Shown here piece after piece: positions 28,745 to 40,427 of a stretch of DNA of 64,000 bases; within the stretch, counting starts at the first letter, position 1; each line of letters begins with the position of its first letter. Made by a program: the position numbers and the translations under genes. Origin of the DNA: Enterobacter cloacae (GTDB lineage: Bacteria; Pseudomonadota; Gammaproteobacteria; Enterobacterales; Enterobacteriaceae); contig AP022133.1 in NCBI GenBank assembly GCA_014169315.1, positions 2,170,001-2,234,000 on the forward strand. The letters run 5' to 3'. Below the pieces are notes generated by a model. It ran no database searches, was not told where the DNA came from, and was given only the letters and a program-made list of their open reading frames with translations.

Positions 28745-28777
28745 AAAGCCCGGTTAAGTAACCGGGCTTTTTTTTAG
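28745..28777. terminator. Bidirectional terminator rluB/btuR
   Basis: AAAAGCCCGGTTA-AG-TAACCGGGCTTTTTTTT is a near-perfect stem with flanking A and T runs, able to serve both converging genes. Confidence 0.92.
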
Positions 28778-29364
28778 TAATCAATCCCAGCTTGCGCTTT
28801 GATTCCTGCATCGAACGCATGTTTAACCGGACGCAATTCGCTGACGGTATCCGCTAACTCCAGAATATCCCGATGACATCCGCGCCCTGTGACGATTACC
28901 GTCTGATGCGCAGGACGGTTCTTCAGTGCGTCCAGTACGGCCTCCAGCGGCAGATAGTCGTAGGCCACCATATAGGTTATTTCATCCAGCAACACCATGT
29001 TAAGTGCGGGGTCGGCCAGCATTCTTTTGGCGTGCTCCCAGACAGCGAGGCAGGCAGCGGTGTCGGTCTCCCGGTTCTGGGTATCCCACGTAAACCCGGT
29101 CGCCATCACCTGAAATTCAACGCCATGCGGTTCCAGTAAGTTACGCTCACCGTTGGGCCATTCGCCTTTAATAAACTGGATCACCCCCACTTTTTGTCCG
29201 TGCCCGACGGCGCGTGTGGCAGTGCCAAACGCGGCGGTAGTTTTGCCTTTGCCGTTGCCGGTAAAGACGATGATGATCCCACGCTCGTCCTGTGCGGCAG
29301 CGACGCGGGCATCGACCTGTTCTTTCAGGCGCTGTTGGCGTTGCTGATGACGTTCTTCACTCAT
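28774..29364 (-). CDS. btuR: Cob(I)yrinic acid a,c-diamide adenosyltransferase
   Basis: This 196-residue P-loop enzyme has Walker A FTGNGKGKTTAAFG near residue 37 and the family motifs KGEWPNGE and LDEITYMVAYDYL. It transfers the adenosyl group from ATP to Co(I) of corrinoids, making coenzyme B12 forms (also called CobO/CobA). It follows yciK with a 4-bp overlap, so the two are co-transcribed. Confidence 0.96.
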   Translation of the reverse strand: MSEERHQQRQQRLKEQVDARVAAAQDERGIIIVFTGNGKGKTTAAFGTATRAVGHGQKVGVIQFIKGEWPNGERNLLEPHGVEFQVMATGFTWDTQNRETDTAACLAVWEHAKRMLADPALNMVLLDEITYMVAYDYLPLEAVLDALKNRPAHQTVIVTGRGCHRDILELADTVSELRPVKHAFDAGIKAQAGIDY

Positions 29365-30122
29365 TGCGAAATCCCCGGTTTACGGCCTGGCTGGGCATCA
29401 AAGGTCATCCCTGTTTTGCGGCGGCTGTCGTCACCCATCAGCCAGAGATAGAGCGGCATAATATCTGCCGGGGTCTTCAGTTTCTGCGGATCTTCCGTGG
29501 GGAAGGCGTTAGCCCGCATCTTCGTTCGTGTTCCACCCGGGTTAATGCAGTTTACGCGCAGATGACGGCTCTGATACTCCTCCGCCAGCACCTGCATCAT
29601 CCCTTCAGTGGCAAATTTTGAGACAGCATAAGCCCCCCAGTTTGCGCGTCCCTCGCGCCCCACGCTGGAGGAGGTGAAGACCAGTGAGCCGGATTCGGAA
29701 CGGAGTAATAAAGGAAGCAATGCCTGGGTCAGGAAAAATGTGCCGTTGATGTTGACCTGCATCACCTGCTGCCATATATCAGGATCTTGTTCATCCATTG
29801 GGCGTACCTCTCCCAACAGACCGGCGTTGTGCAGCACCCCGTCCAGACGTGGATAGTGTGCGCTGATACGTTGCGCCAGTTCCTGACACGTTGCTGGCGT
29901 ACAGGTCAGTAAATCGAGCGTGTACCAGCGGGCAGGAATGCCACCTGCAGCGGTAATGTCTTGCGCTACACCTTTTAGTTTTTCTTCGTTACGGCCAATC
30001 AGAATGACGCTCGCGCCATACTCAGCGTACGTCAGGGCAGCCTCGCGACCAATACCGTCACTGGCACCAGTGACAAGAATGATCCGGTTCTGCAGCAGAT
30101 TTTTTTGCGGTTGATAATGCAC
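29361..30122 (-). CDS. yciK: YciK short-chain dehydrogenase/reductase
   Basis: This 253-residue classical SDR has the cofactor motif VTGASDGIGREAALTYAEYGA near residue 18, NAG in LHNAGLLGE, the catalytic serine in VFTSSSVG and YxxxK in WGAYAVSKFATEG. The C-terminus (PLYLWLMGDDSRRKTGMTFDAQPGRKPGISQ) is diagnostic of YciK. Its substrate is unknown. It is first in the yciK-btuR unit; the 243-bp gap before sohB should hold divergent promoters. Confidence 0.93.
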   Translation of the reverse strand: MHYQPQKNLLQNRIILVTGASDGIGREAALTYAEYGASVILIGRNEEKLKGVAQDITAAGGIPARWYTLDLLTCTPATCQELAQRISAHYPRLDGVLHNAGLLGEVRPMDEQDPDIWQQVMQVNINGTFFLTQALLPLLLRSESGSLVFTSSSVGREGRANWGAYAVSKFATEGMMQVLAEEYQSRHLRVNCINPGGTRTKMRANAFPTEDPQKLKTPADIMPLYLWLMGDDSRRKTGMTFDAQPGRKPGISQ

Positions 30123-30374
30123 GGTGACTCCTCTGGCGCACTGAGCGGCGATTGCGCCTTCTTTTATGACTTTTCGGCTTTATGCCCGAATTAGCATGAG
30201 AATTCAATCAGTCTACAGGACGCATTACTGTGAAATTAACAATTTGCAAATATTTAAACCAGAATCAGGGGATTCCTGAAGGCGGCTCGCAGAGGTAATG
30301 TCACGAGCGAGACGCATGAGCAGGGCTGTTGTACACTGCCGTGAAAGAATCGTGGTTAAATCAAGGTGAAACGC

Positions 30375-31421
30375 GTGGAATTACTTTCTCAATATGGGCT
30401 GTTTTTGGCAAAAATCGTGACGGTGGTGATTGCCATCGCGGCGATCGCCGCTCTGATTGTCAACCTGACACAGCGCAAGCGTCAGCGTGGTGAGTTACGC
30501 ATTACTCGCCTGAGCGAACAATATAAAGAGATGCAGGAAGATATGTCACTGGCGTTGCTCGACAGCCATCAGCAGAAATTGTGGCATAAGGTGCAGAAGA
30601 AAAAGCACAAACAGGAAGCTAAAGTCGCTAAGGCGAAAGCAAAGCTTAACGCCCCGCAGGGCGAGGCAAAACCCCGCGTTTATGTGCTCGACTTTAAAGG
30701 CAGTATGGATGCACATGAAGTGTCATCCCTGCGCGAAGAAGTCACGGCCGTGCTTGCCGTGGCCAAACCTCAGGATCAGGTGGTTGTGCGTCTTGAAAGC
30801 CCTGGTGGTGTGGTTCACGGCTACGGGCTGGCGGCCTCGCAACTCCAGCGCCTGCGTGAAAAACAGATCCCGCTGACCATTGCGGTGGATAAAGTTGCGG
30901 CGAGCGGTGGCTATATGATGGCCTGTGTGGCGGACAAAATTGTGGCGGCACCGTTCTCCATTATTGGCTCCATCGGCGTCGTCGCGCAAATTCCGAACTT
31001 CAACCGCTTCCTGAAGAGTAAGGAAATTGACATTGAGCTGCACACGGCGGGTCAGTACAAGCGCACTCTGACGCTGCTGGGTGAAAATACGGAAGAGGGG
31101 CGTCAAAAATTCCGCGAAGACCTTAACGAAACACACCATCTCTTTAAAGATTTTGTGCACCAGATGCGTCCGGCGCTCGATATTGAGCAGGTAGCAACGG
31201 GTGAACACTGGTACGGCACTCAGGCGCAGGAGAAAGGGCTGGTGGATGAGGTTGGCACCAGTGACGATCTGCTGCTGAACCTGATGGAAGGCCGTGAGCT
31301 TATTGGTGTACGCTTTACCCAGCGTAAACGACTGCTTGACCGCTTTACCAATAGCGCGGCAGAGAGCGCGGATCGCCTTCTGTTACGCTGGTTGCAACGC
31401 GGACAAAAACCGCTGCTGTAA
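30375..31421 (+). CDS. sohB: SohB, inner-membrane S49-family peptidase
   Basis: A signal-anchor helix (YGLFLAKIVTVVIAIAAIAALIVNL) is followed by a Lys-rich linker and a peptidase S49 domain. The nucleophilic serine lies in DKVAASGGYMMACVAD and the general-base lysine in TAGQYKRTLTLLGENTEEG. SohB was found as a multicopy suppressor of DegP loss and is related to signal-peptide peptidase SppA. GTG 30375 has AAGG eight bases upstream and gives VELLSQYG, matching the E. coli MELLSEYG start; GTG 30366 is an alternative. Confidence 0.92.
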   Translation: MELLSQYGLFLAKIVTVVIAIAAIAALIVNLTQRKRQRGELRITRLSEQYKEMQEDMSLALLDSHQQKLWHKVQKKKHKQEAKVAKAKAKLNAPQGEAKPRVYVLDFKGSMDAHEVSSLREEVTAVLAVAKPQDQVVVRLESPGGVVHGYGLAASQLQRLREKQIPLTIAVDKVAASGGYMMACVADKIVAAPFSIIGSIGVVAQIPNFNRFLKSKEIDIELHTAGQYKRTLTLLGENTEEGRQKFREDLNETHHLFKDFVHQMRPALDIEQVATGEHWYGTQAQEKGLVDEVGTSDDLLLNLMEGRELIGVRFTQRKRLLDRFTNSAAESADRLLLRWLQRGQKPLL

Positions 31422-31424
31422 ACA

Positions 31425-31452
31425 AAAACGCGAGGCATTTGCCTCGCGTTTT
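31425..31452. terminator. Bidirectional terminator sohB/yciN
   Basis: AAAACGCGAGGC-ATTT-GCCTCGCGTTTT is a perfect palindrome between the converging genes. Confidence 0.92.
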
Positions 31453-31455
31453 GCA

Positions 31456-31707
31456 TTAATCGACCAGGTGATACTTCTCTGAAAGCGTATGTGCCAGGTA
31501 TTTAAACATGTTAAACACGGCGGTGCTTTTCGGGGTAGGCAAACCCTGTTCATCAAGGAAGTATTCGCCGCTGAAAACCAGCACGCCATTACGTTGTTCC
31601 ACGCCAGTGGCTTCAATGCCCGCCAGGGTGTCCTCATGGTTGCGAATCAGTTTGTTTGCTTCGATAAGCAGAGAGGCTCGGTCAATCGGTTGGGTCGTAT
31701 TCTGCAT
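31456..31707 (-). CDS. yciN: YciN family protein
   Basis: From ATG 31707 ([30 protein letters not shown]) the protein has 83 residues and matches the small enteric YciN family in length and in its [29 protein letters not shown] core. Function is unknown. AAGGAG precedes the ATG; the open frame extends 39 codons further upstream but without family support. It lies divergent from topA. Confidence 0.9.
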   Translation of the reverse strand: MQNTTQPIDRASLLIEANKLIRNHEDTLAGIEATGVEQRNGVLVFSGEYFLDEQGLPTPKSTAVFNMFKYLAHTLSEKYHLVD

Positions 31708-32105
31708 AATCCACTCCTTAAACAGTGACGATAGTCTACGCCGAGGGCGCTTTGGGGGCAAATTTTCCCTGTAATGTGAGGGGGTAAGGAGCAGGGGCCA
31801 GGCTGGCAGGATTTGCTTTTGCATGCTAATAAAGTTGCGTAACGAATTTTATCAGGTACAGTGTGCGCTTTCGTCATTCTGGCAACAGAATTGCTTGACA
31901 TTCGACCGGGAATTCGTCACGAATTATATTTGCTGTAAAAAAATACCCGATAACTCAATCACCTGGGCGTTAATTGTGTGACGTCTGGTAAGACAAAGGG
32001 GTTGATATCCCCTGGCACAGCCGCTATATCAATGGCTCGTCGTCAGCGGAAGGGAAATCAACGTGCGGCGTATTCCTGGAAGAATTAAATTAGGTAAAGG
32101 TGAAC
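31708..32105. other. yciN-topA intergenic region (topA promoters)
   Basis: No gene lies in these 398 bp. A TTGACA hexamer at 31894-31899 and AT-rich stretches (31918-31950) mark the probable promoter area; in E. coli topA has several supercoiling-sensitive promoters here. A ribosome site, TAAAGGTGA, ends the region. Confidence 0.5.
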
Positions 32106-34703
32106 ATGGGTAAAGCTCTCGTCATCGTTGAGTCCCCGGCAAAAGCCAAAACGATCAATAAGTATCTGGGTAATGACTACGTGGTTAAGTCCAGCGTGGG
32201 TCATATCCGCGATTTGCCGACCAGTGGCTCAGCCAGCAAAAAGAGCGCAGACTCTACCTCCACCAAAGGGGCTAAAAAGCCTAAAAAGGATGAACGTAGC
32301 GCGCTTGTCAACCGCATGGGTGTAAACCCGTGGCATGACTGGGATGCACAATATGAAGTGCTGCCAGGGAAAGAAAAAGTCGTTAACGAGCTGAAACAGC
32401 TTGCTGAAAAAGCAGACCATATCTATCTCGCAACCGACCTTGACCGCGAAGGGGAAGCCATTGCATGGCACCTGCGGGAAGTGATCGGGGGTGACGACAA
32501 ACGCTACAGCCGCGTAGTGTTTAACGAAATTACGAAGAATGCAATTCGTCAGGCATTTGAGAAGCCAGGTGAACTGAATATTGACCGTGTAAACGCACAG
32601 CAGGCACGTCGCTTTATGGACCGTGTTGTGGGTTATATGGTTTCTCCACTGCTGTGGAAAAAGATTGCCCGTGGCTTGTCTGCCGGGCGTGTGCAGTCTG
32701 TTGCCGTACGCCTTGTGGTTGAGCGTGAGCGTGAAATTAAAGCATTTGTCCCGGAAGAGTTCTGGGAAGTGGATGCCAATGTCACCACGCCGGGCGGCGA
32801 TGCTTTACCGCTGCAGGTAAGCCATCAGAACGACAAGCCTTTCCGTCCTGAAAACCGCGACCAGACGATGGCCGCAGTGGCGTTGCTGGAAAAAGCGCGT
32901 TATCAGGTACTGGAGCGTGAAGACAAACCGACCAGCAGCAAACCTGGCGCACCGTTTATTACCTCTACGCTGCAACAGGCGGCAAGCACGCGTCTGGGTT
33001 ATGGCGTGAAGAAAACCATGATGATGGCGCAGCGCTTGTATGAAGCGGGTTACATCACCTATATGCGTACTGACTCCACAAACCTGAGCCAGGACGCGGT
33101 CAACATGGTGCGCGGTTATATCAGCGATAATTTCGGTAAGAAATACCTGCCGGAAAACGCAAATCAGTTCGCCAGTAAAGAGAACTCTCAGGAAGCGCAC
33201 GAAGCGATTCGTCCTTCTGACGTTTCCGTACTGGCTGAATCACTGAAGGATATGGAAGCCGACGCGCAGAAACTGTACCAGCTGATCTGGCGTCAGTTTG
33301 TGGCGTGCCAGATGACGCCTGCGCAGTATGACTCCACCACCCTGACCGTTGGCGCGGGGGATTTCCGCCTGAAAGCGCGTGGCCGTATTCTGCGTTTCGA
33401 CGGCTGGACGAAAGTTATGCCTGCGCTGCGTAAAGGCGACGAAGACAGAACGCTGCCTGCGGTAAACAAAGGTGATGAACTGTCTCTGGTTGACCTGATC
33501 CCGGCACAGCACTTCACCAAACCACCTGCGCGCTTCAGCGAAGCATCACTGGTTAAAGAGCTGGAAAAACGCGGTATTGGCCGTCCATCTACCTATGCGT
33601 CGATTATTTCGACCATTCAGGATCGTGGTTACGTCCGGGTTGAAAACCGTCGTTTCTATGCTGAAAAAATGGGTGAAATCGTCACCGACCGTCTGGAAGC
33701 GAACTTCCGTGAGTTGATGAACTACGATTTCACCGCGCAAATGGAAGACAGCCTCGACCAGGTTGCCAGCCACCAGGCGGAATGGAAAAAGGTACTCGAC
33801 AGCTTCTTCAGCGACTTTACCAATCAGCTTGATAAAGCTGAGAAAGATCCTGAAGAGGGTGGAATGCTGCCAAACCAGATGGTATTGACCAGCATCGATT
33901 GCCCAACCTGTGGCCGTAAGATGGGGATCCGTACCGCAACAACGGGGGTATTCCTGGGCTGCTCCGGCTATGCACTTTCACCGAAAGAGCGTTGTAAAAC
34001 CACCATTAACCTGGTACCCGAGAACGAAGTTCTTAACGTGCTGGAAGGTGACGATGCGGAAACCAACGCGCTGCGCGCCAAGCGTCGCTGCCAGAAATGT
34101 GGCACGGCAATGGACAGCTACCTGATCGATCCAAAACGTAAATTGCACGTATGTGGTAATAACCCGACGTGTGATGGATATGAGATTGAAGAGGGCGAGT
34201 TCCGCATTAAAGGCTATGACGGCCCGATTGTTGAGTGCGAGAAGTGTGGTTCCGAAATGCACCTGAAAATGGGGCGGTTCGGTAAATACATGGCGTGTAC
34301 CAACGACGAGTGTAAGAACACGCGTAAGATCCTGCGTAATGGCGAAGTTGCTCCGCCGAAGGAAGATCCGGTTCCGTTGCCAGAGCTGCCGTGCGAGAAG
34401 TCAGACGCGTATTTCGTATTGCGTGATGGCGCTGCCGGGGTCTTCCTCGCCGCTAACACCTTCCCGAAATCGCGTGAAACCCGCGCACCGCTGGTCGAGG
34501 AGCTGCATCGCTTCCGCGATCGCCTGCCGGAGAAACTGCGTTATCTGGCCGATGCGCCACAGCAGGATCCTGAAGGTAATAAGACCGTTGTGCGTTTTAG
34601 CCGTAAAACGAAGCAGCAGTATGTCGCTGCGGAGAAAGAGGGCAAGGCGACCGGCTGGTCAGCGTTCTTTGTTGACGGTAAATGGGTGGAAGGTAAAAAA
34701 TAA
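32106..34703 (+). CDS. topA: DNA topoisomerase I
   Basis: This 865-residue type IA topoisomerase matches E. coli in length. The N-terminal Toprim domain contains [19 protein letters not shown] and the acidic triad in [15 protein letters not shown]; the nicking tyrosine is in [15 protein letters not shown] (near 319). Cys4 zinc ribbons follow ([43 protein letters not shown]), then a basic C-terminal domain. It relaxes negative supercoils behind RNA polymerase. ATG 32106 is used; a GTG six bases earlier is in frame but poorer. A terminator follows. Confidence 0.97.
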   Translation: MGKALVIVESPAKAKTINKYLGNDYVVKSSVGHIRDLPTSGSASKKSADSTSTKGAKKPKKDERSALVNRMGVNPWHDWDAQYEVLPGKEKVVNELKQLAEKADHIYLATDLDREGEAIAWHLREVIGGDDKRYSRVVFNEITKNAIRQAFEKPGELNIDRVNAQQARRFMDRVVGYMVSPLLWKKIARGLSAGRVQSVAVRLVVEREREIKAFVPEEFWEVDANVTTPGGDALPLQVSHQNDKPFRPENRDQTMAAVALLEKARYQVLEREDKPTSSKPGAPFITSTLQQAASTRLGYGVKKTMMMAQRLYEAGYITYMRTDSTNLSQDAVNMVRGYISDNFGKKYLPENANQFASKENSQEAHEAIRPSDVSVLAESLKDMEADAQKLYQLIWRQFVACQMTPAQYDSTTLTVGAGDFRLKARGRILRFDGWTKVMPALRKGDEDRTLPAVNKGDELSLVDLIPAQHFTKPPARFSEASLVKELEKRGIGRPSTYASIISTIQDRGYVRVENRRFYAEKMGEIVTDRLEANFRELMNYDFTAQMEDSLDQVASHQAEWKKVLDSFFSDFTNQLDKAEKDPEEGGMLPNQMVLTSIDCPTCGRKMGIRTATTGVFLGCSGYALSPKERCKTTINLVPENEVLNVLEGDDAETNALRAKRRCQKCGTAMDSYLIDPKRKLHVCGNNPTCDGYEIEEGEFRIKGYDGPIVECEKCGSEMHLKMGRFGKYMACTNDECKNTRKILRNGEVAPPKEDPVPLPELPCEKSDAYFVLRDGAAGVFLAANTFPKSRETRAPLVEELHRFRDRLPEKLRYLADAPQQDPEGNKTVVRFSRKTKQQYVAAEKEGKATGWSAFFVDGKWVEGKK

Positions 34704-34728
34704 CCTTCACTTACCGTAACTTACCTGT

Positions 34729-34757
34729 AAAAGGGCCGGACTTCCGGCCCTTTTTTA
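34729..34757 (+). terminator. topA terminator
   Basis: AAAAGGGCCGGA-C-TTCCGGCCCTTTTTT is a strong stem with a T run, 25 bp past the topA stop. Confidence 0.92.
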
Positions 34758-34875
34758 TTACGTTGTTATTATTTTTGGTTCCGTACTATACAGTCAGGCT
34801 ATAAATGATATAGTGGTTATAGTTAACCCATTTCTTATTATCAAATCGTCTTAAGCGATTGACCGCATGCGCTAA

Positions 34876-35865
<990 letters not shown>

Positions 35866-36202
35866 TCACTCCCGGTATCTTTCCCCCACGCAAAGATACC
35901 GAAATAACTTTTTAATGCTAATCAGAATTATCATCATCTGTAACCCACTGCCATATAATGTCATAACCCATTTTATTTTTAAGGTTATACTGTCGCAAAT
36001 TTGCAACAAAAGTAGAAAGTAAATTGGGGGTTCGCAAATAATTCTTTTCAATTATTTATTTCTGGTCAAAAGATTGAATATTTCCTCCGATCGGATACGT
36101 AAATTCACTGGCTTTTCGGCTAAAGTTTCTTTAGGATTTATCTCAACAGATGATTACTTATACCAATTATTTGGTCTCTAAATGATAAGCGATGTCGATT
36201 GT
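35866..36202. other. Intergenic region cysB-ymiA
   Basis: The 337 bp are AT-rich and hold no gene. A cysB-distal hairpin-like repeat (GGTATCTTTCCCCC / GCAAAGATACC, 35874-35900) could be the cysB terminator. The rest presumably carries the ymiA promoter. Confidence 0.45.
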
Positions 36203-36343
36203 ATGAGGTCAGCACCATCTTCAGAAAGTAAAGGGCCGCAAAGGGATCCTGCGCTCAAGCGTAAAGCCTGGCTGGCGACTTTCCTTCTCTCTGCCCTGTT
36301 TTGGGTGGTGGTTGCTCTCATGGCCTGGAAATATTGGGGTTGA
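36203..36343 (+). CDS. ymiA: YmiA family small membrane protein
   Basis: The 46-residue product (MRSAPSSESKGPQRDPALKR, then a membrane segment AWLATFLLSALFWVVVALMAWKYWG) has the same length and ending as E. coli YmiA. A basic RDPALKRKAW motif precedes the single transmembrane helix. In E. coli YmiA is found in the inner membrane and its stability depends on the neighbouring YciX. The function is unknown. YciX starts 2 bp after its stop. Confidence 0.85.
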   Translation: MRSAPSSESKGPQRDPALKRKAWLATFLLSALFWVVVALMAWKYWG

Positions 36344-36345
36344 AT

Positions 36346-36516
36346 ATGGCAGTGACTGTACGTGCAGAAACGGTAAAGCAAATGCGTCAGCATCGTGACA
36401 ATGGTCGCAAAACTCGCAAGACACCTGCGACCACTGTACCCGAGTCCTGGACACTGACGCCGCAGCAGCAAGCCTTTATTGATGTGTTCGCGGAAGACGA
36501 GCCCAAAAAACAATAA
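36346..36516 (+). CDS. yciX: YciX small protein
   Basis: This 56-residue hydrophilic protein (MAVTVRAETVKQMRQHRDNG, then ESWTLTPQQQAFIDVFAEDEPKKQ) starts 2 bp after ymiA, as expected for the conserved ymiA-yciX pair. The N-terminal half is basic and the end acidic. E. coli YciX is membrane-associated through YmiA. No enzymatic motif is visible. Confidence 0.75.
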   Translation: MAVTVRAETVKQMRQHRDNGRKTRKTPATTVPESWTLTPQQQAFIDVFAEDEPKKQ

Positions 36517-36654
36517 TTTAGTTTATTGCGTAACGATGCAAATAGTTTGAATAATGTCTCTGTGCTTTTGTACTCTTTAATAAATACACATCAGCAATAT
36601 AGAACTGAGGGCAGACCTCAGAACCTTTAATAAATAAAGTCTGGTGTCCCTGCG

Positions 36655-36753
36655 ATGAATAACATGACAACGCTCAAATACTGGTCGTGGATCGGTGTGT
36701 TCTCAGTGTCGATTCTCTTCTGGTGTCAGCTTCTCTGGCTGGCCTTCCACTAA
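36655..36753 (+). CDS. ymiC: YmiC small membrane protein
   Basis: A 32-residue frame ([20 protein letters not shown] and on to LLWLAFH) encodes a single transmembrane helix with aromatic ends, in the position and with the sequence character of E. coli YmiC between yciX and acnA. A weak ribosome site precedes it and a terminator follows 8 bp after the stop. The role is unknown. Confidence 0.75.
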   Translation: MNNMTTLKYWSWIGVFSVSILFWCQLLWLAFH

Positions 36754-36760
36754 ATTGTAA

Positions 36761-36786
36761 AACCTCGCTACGGCGGGGTTTTTTGT
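36761..36786 (+). terminator. ymiC terminator
   Basis: AACCTCGC-TACG-GCGGGGTT forms a stem followed by a T run (TTTTTTGTTTT), before acnA. Confidence 0.85.
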
Positions 36787-36917
36787 TTTATACCCACTTT
36801 GAGCCACTCCAAAATTTGTCCATTTGGGTTGTTATCAAAACGTTACGACATCTTTGTGTTATCTTTAATTACGGCCCTGATGATTGTCAGGGTATCCCTG
36901 TAATTATGGAGGAGCTT

Positions 36918-39593
36918 ATGTCGTTAACCCTACGCGAAGCCAGTAAGGACACGTTGCAGGCCGAAAATAAAACCTGGCACTACTATAGCCTGTCGCGGGC
37001 AGCCCAAACGCTTGGAGACATTTCGCGTTTACCCAAGTCTTTGAAAGTTCTGCTGGAAAACCTCTTACGCTGGCAGGATGGTGACTCCGTCACCGCCGAG
37101 GATATTCACGCTCTGGCAGGGTGGCTAAAGGATGCTCATGCTGACAGAGAAATTGCCTATCGCCCGGCAAGGGTATTGATGCAGGACTTTACCGGTGTTC
37201 CTGCCGTTGTTGATTTAGCCGCGATGCGTGAAGCGGTTAAGCGCCTGGGCGGCGATACGGCGAAAGTTAACCCGCTATCCCCCGTTGATCTCGTGATTGA
37301 CCACTCCGTGACTGTGGATCGCTTTGGCGACGACGATGCTTTTGATGAGAACGTTCGCCTGGAGATGGAACGTAATCACGAGCGCTATGTCTTCCTCAAG
37401 TGGGGGCAACAGGCATTCAGCCGTTTCCGCGTTGTTCCACCTGGCACCGGGATTTGTCATCAGGTGAACCTCGAATATCTGGGCAAAGCCGTCTGGAGTG
37501 AGCTGCAGGATAAAGAGTGGGTAGCCTATCCTGATACGCTGGTAGGCACTGATTCACATACCACCATGATCAACGGCCTGGGCGTTTTAGGCTGGGGCGT
37601 CGGAGGAATTGAGGCCGAAGCGGCGATGCTGGGGCAACCGGTATCGATGCTCATTCCCGATGTGGTGGGCTTTAAGCTCACAGGCAAACTCTCTGAAGGG
37701 ATCACCGCAACCGATCTGGTGCTGACCGTGACCCAGATGCTGCGCCAGCACGGCGTCGTGGGTAAGTTCGTTGAATTCTATGGCGACGGACTTGATTCGC
37801 TCCCGCTGGCGGATCGGGCCACCATCGCCAATATGTCGCCGGAATACGGTGCAACCTGCGGCTTTTTCCCGATTGATGGCGTAACGCTGGAGTACCTGCG
37901 CCTGAGTGGCCGCAGTGAAGAACAGGTGGCACTGGTAGAGGCTTACACCAAAGCGCAGGGTATGTGGCGCAATCCTGGCGATGAACCGGTATTCACCAGC
38001 ACCCTTGAGCTGGACATGGGGACGGTAGAGGCAAGTCTGGCCGGGCCAAAACGTCCGCAGGATCGCGTTGCGTTGAACAATGTGCCGAATGCATTTGCGG
38101 CCAGTAACGAACTGGAAGTGAACGCCGCGCAAAAAGACCACCGTCCGGTCGACTATGTCATGAACGGACATCAGTACCAGCTCCCTGAAGGAGCCGTTGT
38201 GATTGCGGCCATTACCTCCTGTACCAACACGTCGAACCCCAGCGTACTCATGGCCGCCGGGTTGCTGGCAAAAAAAGCGGTGGAGCTGGGGCTGAAACCA
38301 CAGCCGTGGGTCAAAGCCTCTCTGGCTCCGGGGTCGAAAGTGGTGTCCGATTACCTGGCGAAGGCCAAACTCACGCCATATCTCGATGAGCTGGGGTTTA
38401 ACCTGGTCGGGTACGGTTGTACCACCTGCATCGGTAACTCTGGCCCGCTACCAGAACCCATTGAAGCGGCAATTAAGCAAGGTGATCTCACCGTCGGTGC
38501 CGTGCTTTCCGGAAACCGAAATTTTGAAGGACGTATCCATCCGCTGGTGAAAACCAACTGGCTGGCGTCGCCACCGCTGGTTGTGGCCTACGCTCTGGCC
38601 GGGAACATGAATATCAACCTGGTGACCGATCCGATTGGTCACGACCGCAATAATGACCCCGTCTATCTCAAGGATATCTGGCCGTCTTCCCGGGAGATCG
38701 CCCGCGCCGTTGAGCAGGTATCTACCGCGATGTTCCATAAAGAGTACGCAGAGGTGTTTGAAGGTACGCCGGAGTGGAAAGTCATTAACGTGGCCGGTTC
38801 CGATACTTACGACTGGCAGGATGATTCAACCTATATCCGCCTGTCGCCGTTCTTTGATGAAATGCGGGTGCAGCCTGAGCCTCTTAAGGATATTCACGGT
38901 GCGCGCATTCTGGCGATGCTGGGGGATTCCGTCACCACGGATCATATTTCACCTGCGGGGAGTATCAAAGCCGACAGTCCGGCAGGCCGCTACCTGCAAA
39001 GCCATGGCGTGGAACGGCGGGATTTTAACTCCTACGGTTCACGCCGTGGTAACCACGAAGTGATGATGCGCGGGACGTTTGCCAATATCCGTATCCGTAA
39101 CGAAATGGTACCGGGGGTGGAAGGTGGTATGACGCGTCATTTACCGGGGACGGAGGTCGTTACGATTTACGACGCTGCAGTCAGGTATCAACAGGAAGGC
39201 ACGCCGCTGGCCGTCATCGCCGGGAAGGAGTACGGTTCAGGCTCCAGCCGTGACTGGGCTGCGAAAGGACCCCGGTTGTTGGGGGTACGGGTGGTTATTG
39301 CTGAATCTTTTGAACGTATTCACCGTTCAAACCTGATCGGGATGGGGATCCTGCCGCTTGAGTTCCCGCAGGGTGTCAGCCGTAAAACACTGGGGCTGAC
39401 CGGAGAAGAACAGATTGATATTAGCGGTCTGCAGAACCTGCAGCCAGGTAAAACGGTTCCTGTGACGCTCACGCGCGTCGGGGGGAAAATGGAGGTGCTG
39501 GAGTGTCGGTGCCGCATCGATACGGCAACAGAGCTGACCTATTACCAGAATGACGGCATTTTACATTATGTGATTCGTAACATGCTGAATTAA
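36918..39593 (+). CDS. acnA: Aconitate hydratase A
   Basis: From ATG 36918, with GGAGGAGC just upstream, the enzyme has 891 residues as in E. coli. The [4Fe-4S] cysteines lie in [13 protein letters not shown] and [14 protein letters not shown]; active-site motifs include [21 protein letters not shown] and [18 protein letters not shown]. It isomerises citrate and isocitrate in the TCA cycle; the AcnA form is the stress- and stationary-phase enzyme. The open frame extends 77 codons upstream through ymiC and its terminator, which is not coding. Confidence 0.97.
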   Translation: MSLTLREASKDTLQAENKTWHYYSLSRAAQTLGDISRLPKSLKVLLENLLRWQDGDSVTAEDIHALAGWLKDAHADREIAYRPARVLMQDFTGVPAVVDLAAMREAVKRLGGDTAKVNPLSPVDLVIDHSVTVDRFGDDDAFDENVRLEMERNHERYVFLKWGQQAFSRFRVVPPGTGICHQVNLEYLGKAVWSELQDKEWVAYPDTLVGTDSHTTMINGLGVLGWGVGGIEAEAAMLGQPVSMLIPDVVGFKLTGKLSEGITATDLVLTVTQMLRQHGVVGKFVEFYGDGLDSLPLADRATIANMSPEYGATCGFFPIDGVTLEYLRLSGRSEEQVALVEAYTKAQGMWRNPGDEPVFTSTLELDMGTVEASLAGPKRPQDRVALNNVPNAFAASNELEVNAAQKDHRPVDYVMNGHQYQLPEGAVVIAAITSCTNTSNPSVLMAAGLLAKKAVELGLKPQPWVKASLAPGSKVVSDYLAKAKLTPYLDELGFNLVGYGCTTCIGNSGPLPEPIEAAIKQGDLTVGAVLSGNRNFEGRIHPLVKTNWLASPPLVVAYALAGNMNINLVTDPIGHDRNNDPVYLKDIWPSSREIARAVEQVSTAMFHKEYAEVFEGTPEWKVINVAGSDTYDWQDDSTYIRLSPFFDEMRVQPEPLKDIHGARILAMLGDSVTTDHISPAGSIKADSPAGRYLQSHGVERRDFNSYGSRRGNHEVMMRGTFANIRIRNEMVPGVEGGMTRHLPGTEVVTIYDAAVRYQQEGTPLAVIAGKEYGSGSSRDWAAKGPRLLGVRVVIAESFERIHRSNLIGMGILPLEFPQGVSRKTLGLTGEEQIDISGLQNLQPGKTVPVTLTRVGGKMEVLECRCRIDTATELTYYQNDGILHYVIRNMLN

Positions 39594-39639
39594 CAGGATA
39601 TGCCCGGCGCGCAACGGCGTGGCCGGGCATTAACAAGGA

Positions 39640-40230
39640 TTACTCGCTCAGCAGGTGACCCATTTTGGCGGCTTTGGTATCGAGGTAGTGCGCATTTTTC
39701 GGATTACGTCCGACAATCAGCGGTACGCGCTCAACGATATTGATACCGGCTTCTGTCAGGATCTCCACTTTGCGCGGGTTGTTCGTCAGCAGGCGGACTT
39801 CATCCACGCCGAGCAGCTTGAACATATCTGCACACAGGGTGAAATCACGCTCGTCAGCGGCAAAACCAAGCTGGTGGTTAGCCTCAACGGTATCGTAACC
39901 CTGATCCTGCAACGCGTAGGCGCGAATTTTATTCAGCAGGCCAATGTTACGGCCTTCCTGACGATGATAAAGCAACACCCCACGGCCTTCCTCAGCAATA
40001 TGCGACAGCGCGGCTTCAAGCTGGAAACCGCAGTCACAGCGCAGGCTGAACAGGGCGTCACCGGTCAGACATTCCGAGTGAACGCGGGACAGAACCGGCG
40101 TTTGTCCTGAAATGTCACCAAACACCAGGGCGACGTGATCCTGCCCGGTTGCCAGTTCTTCAAAACCCACCATCAGGAAATCGCCCCAGGGGGTTGGCAG
40201 TTTGGCTTCTGCCACACGTTTAAGCTGCAT
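39640..40230 (-). CDS. ribA: GTP cyclohydrolase II
   Basis: This 196-residue enzyme carries the zinc motif [24 protein letters not shown] (three cysteines), the GTP-binding [22 protein letters not shown] and the catalytic segment [12 protein letters not shown]. It opens GTP to start riboflavin synthesis. It is a stand-alone RibA without a fused RibB domain, as usual in enterics, and converges on acnA. Confidence 0.97.
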   Translation of the reverse strand: MQLKRVAEAKLPTPWGDFLMVGFEELATGQDHVALVFGDISGQTPVLSRVHSECLTGDALFSLRCDCGFQLEAALSHIAEEGRGVLLYHRQEGRNIGLLNKIRAYALQDQGYDTVEANHQLGFAADERDFTLCADMFKLLGVDEVRLLTNNPRKVEILTEAGINIVERVPLIVGRNPKNAHYLDTKAAKMGHLLSE

Positions 40231-40427
40231 GTGATTCTCCAGAGTAGGCTGACACGTTTCGTGCCTTTCGCCTGTTTGGCTTTTTGTATCTGTTCATTTT
40301 GCCACAAGCTCAGCGTGTTCGCCTAATTGCCGCCATGCTATACGAACGTTAAACGCACGATCCGACATCTCCACGCATTCAGTGAAATTCAGTTATGATT
40401 GTGACGCTTAGCGAAAAAGGAGAAGAC

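Noticed and set aside
36687..36917. N-terminal extension of AcnA by 77 codons
   Set aside because: Runs through ymiC and a terminator; ATG 36918 has GGAGGAG and gives the known 891-residue length.
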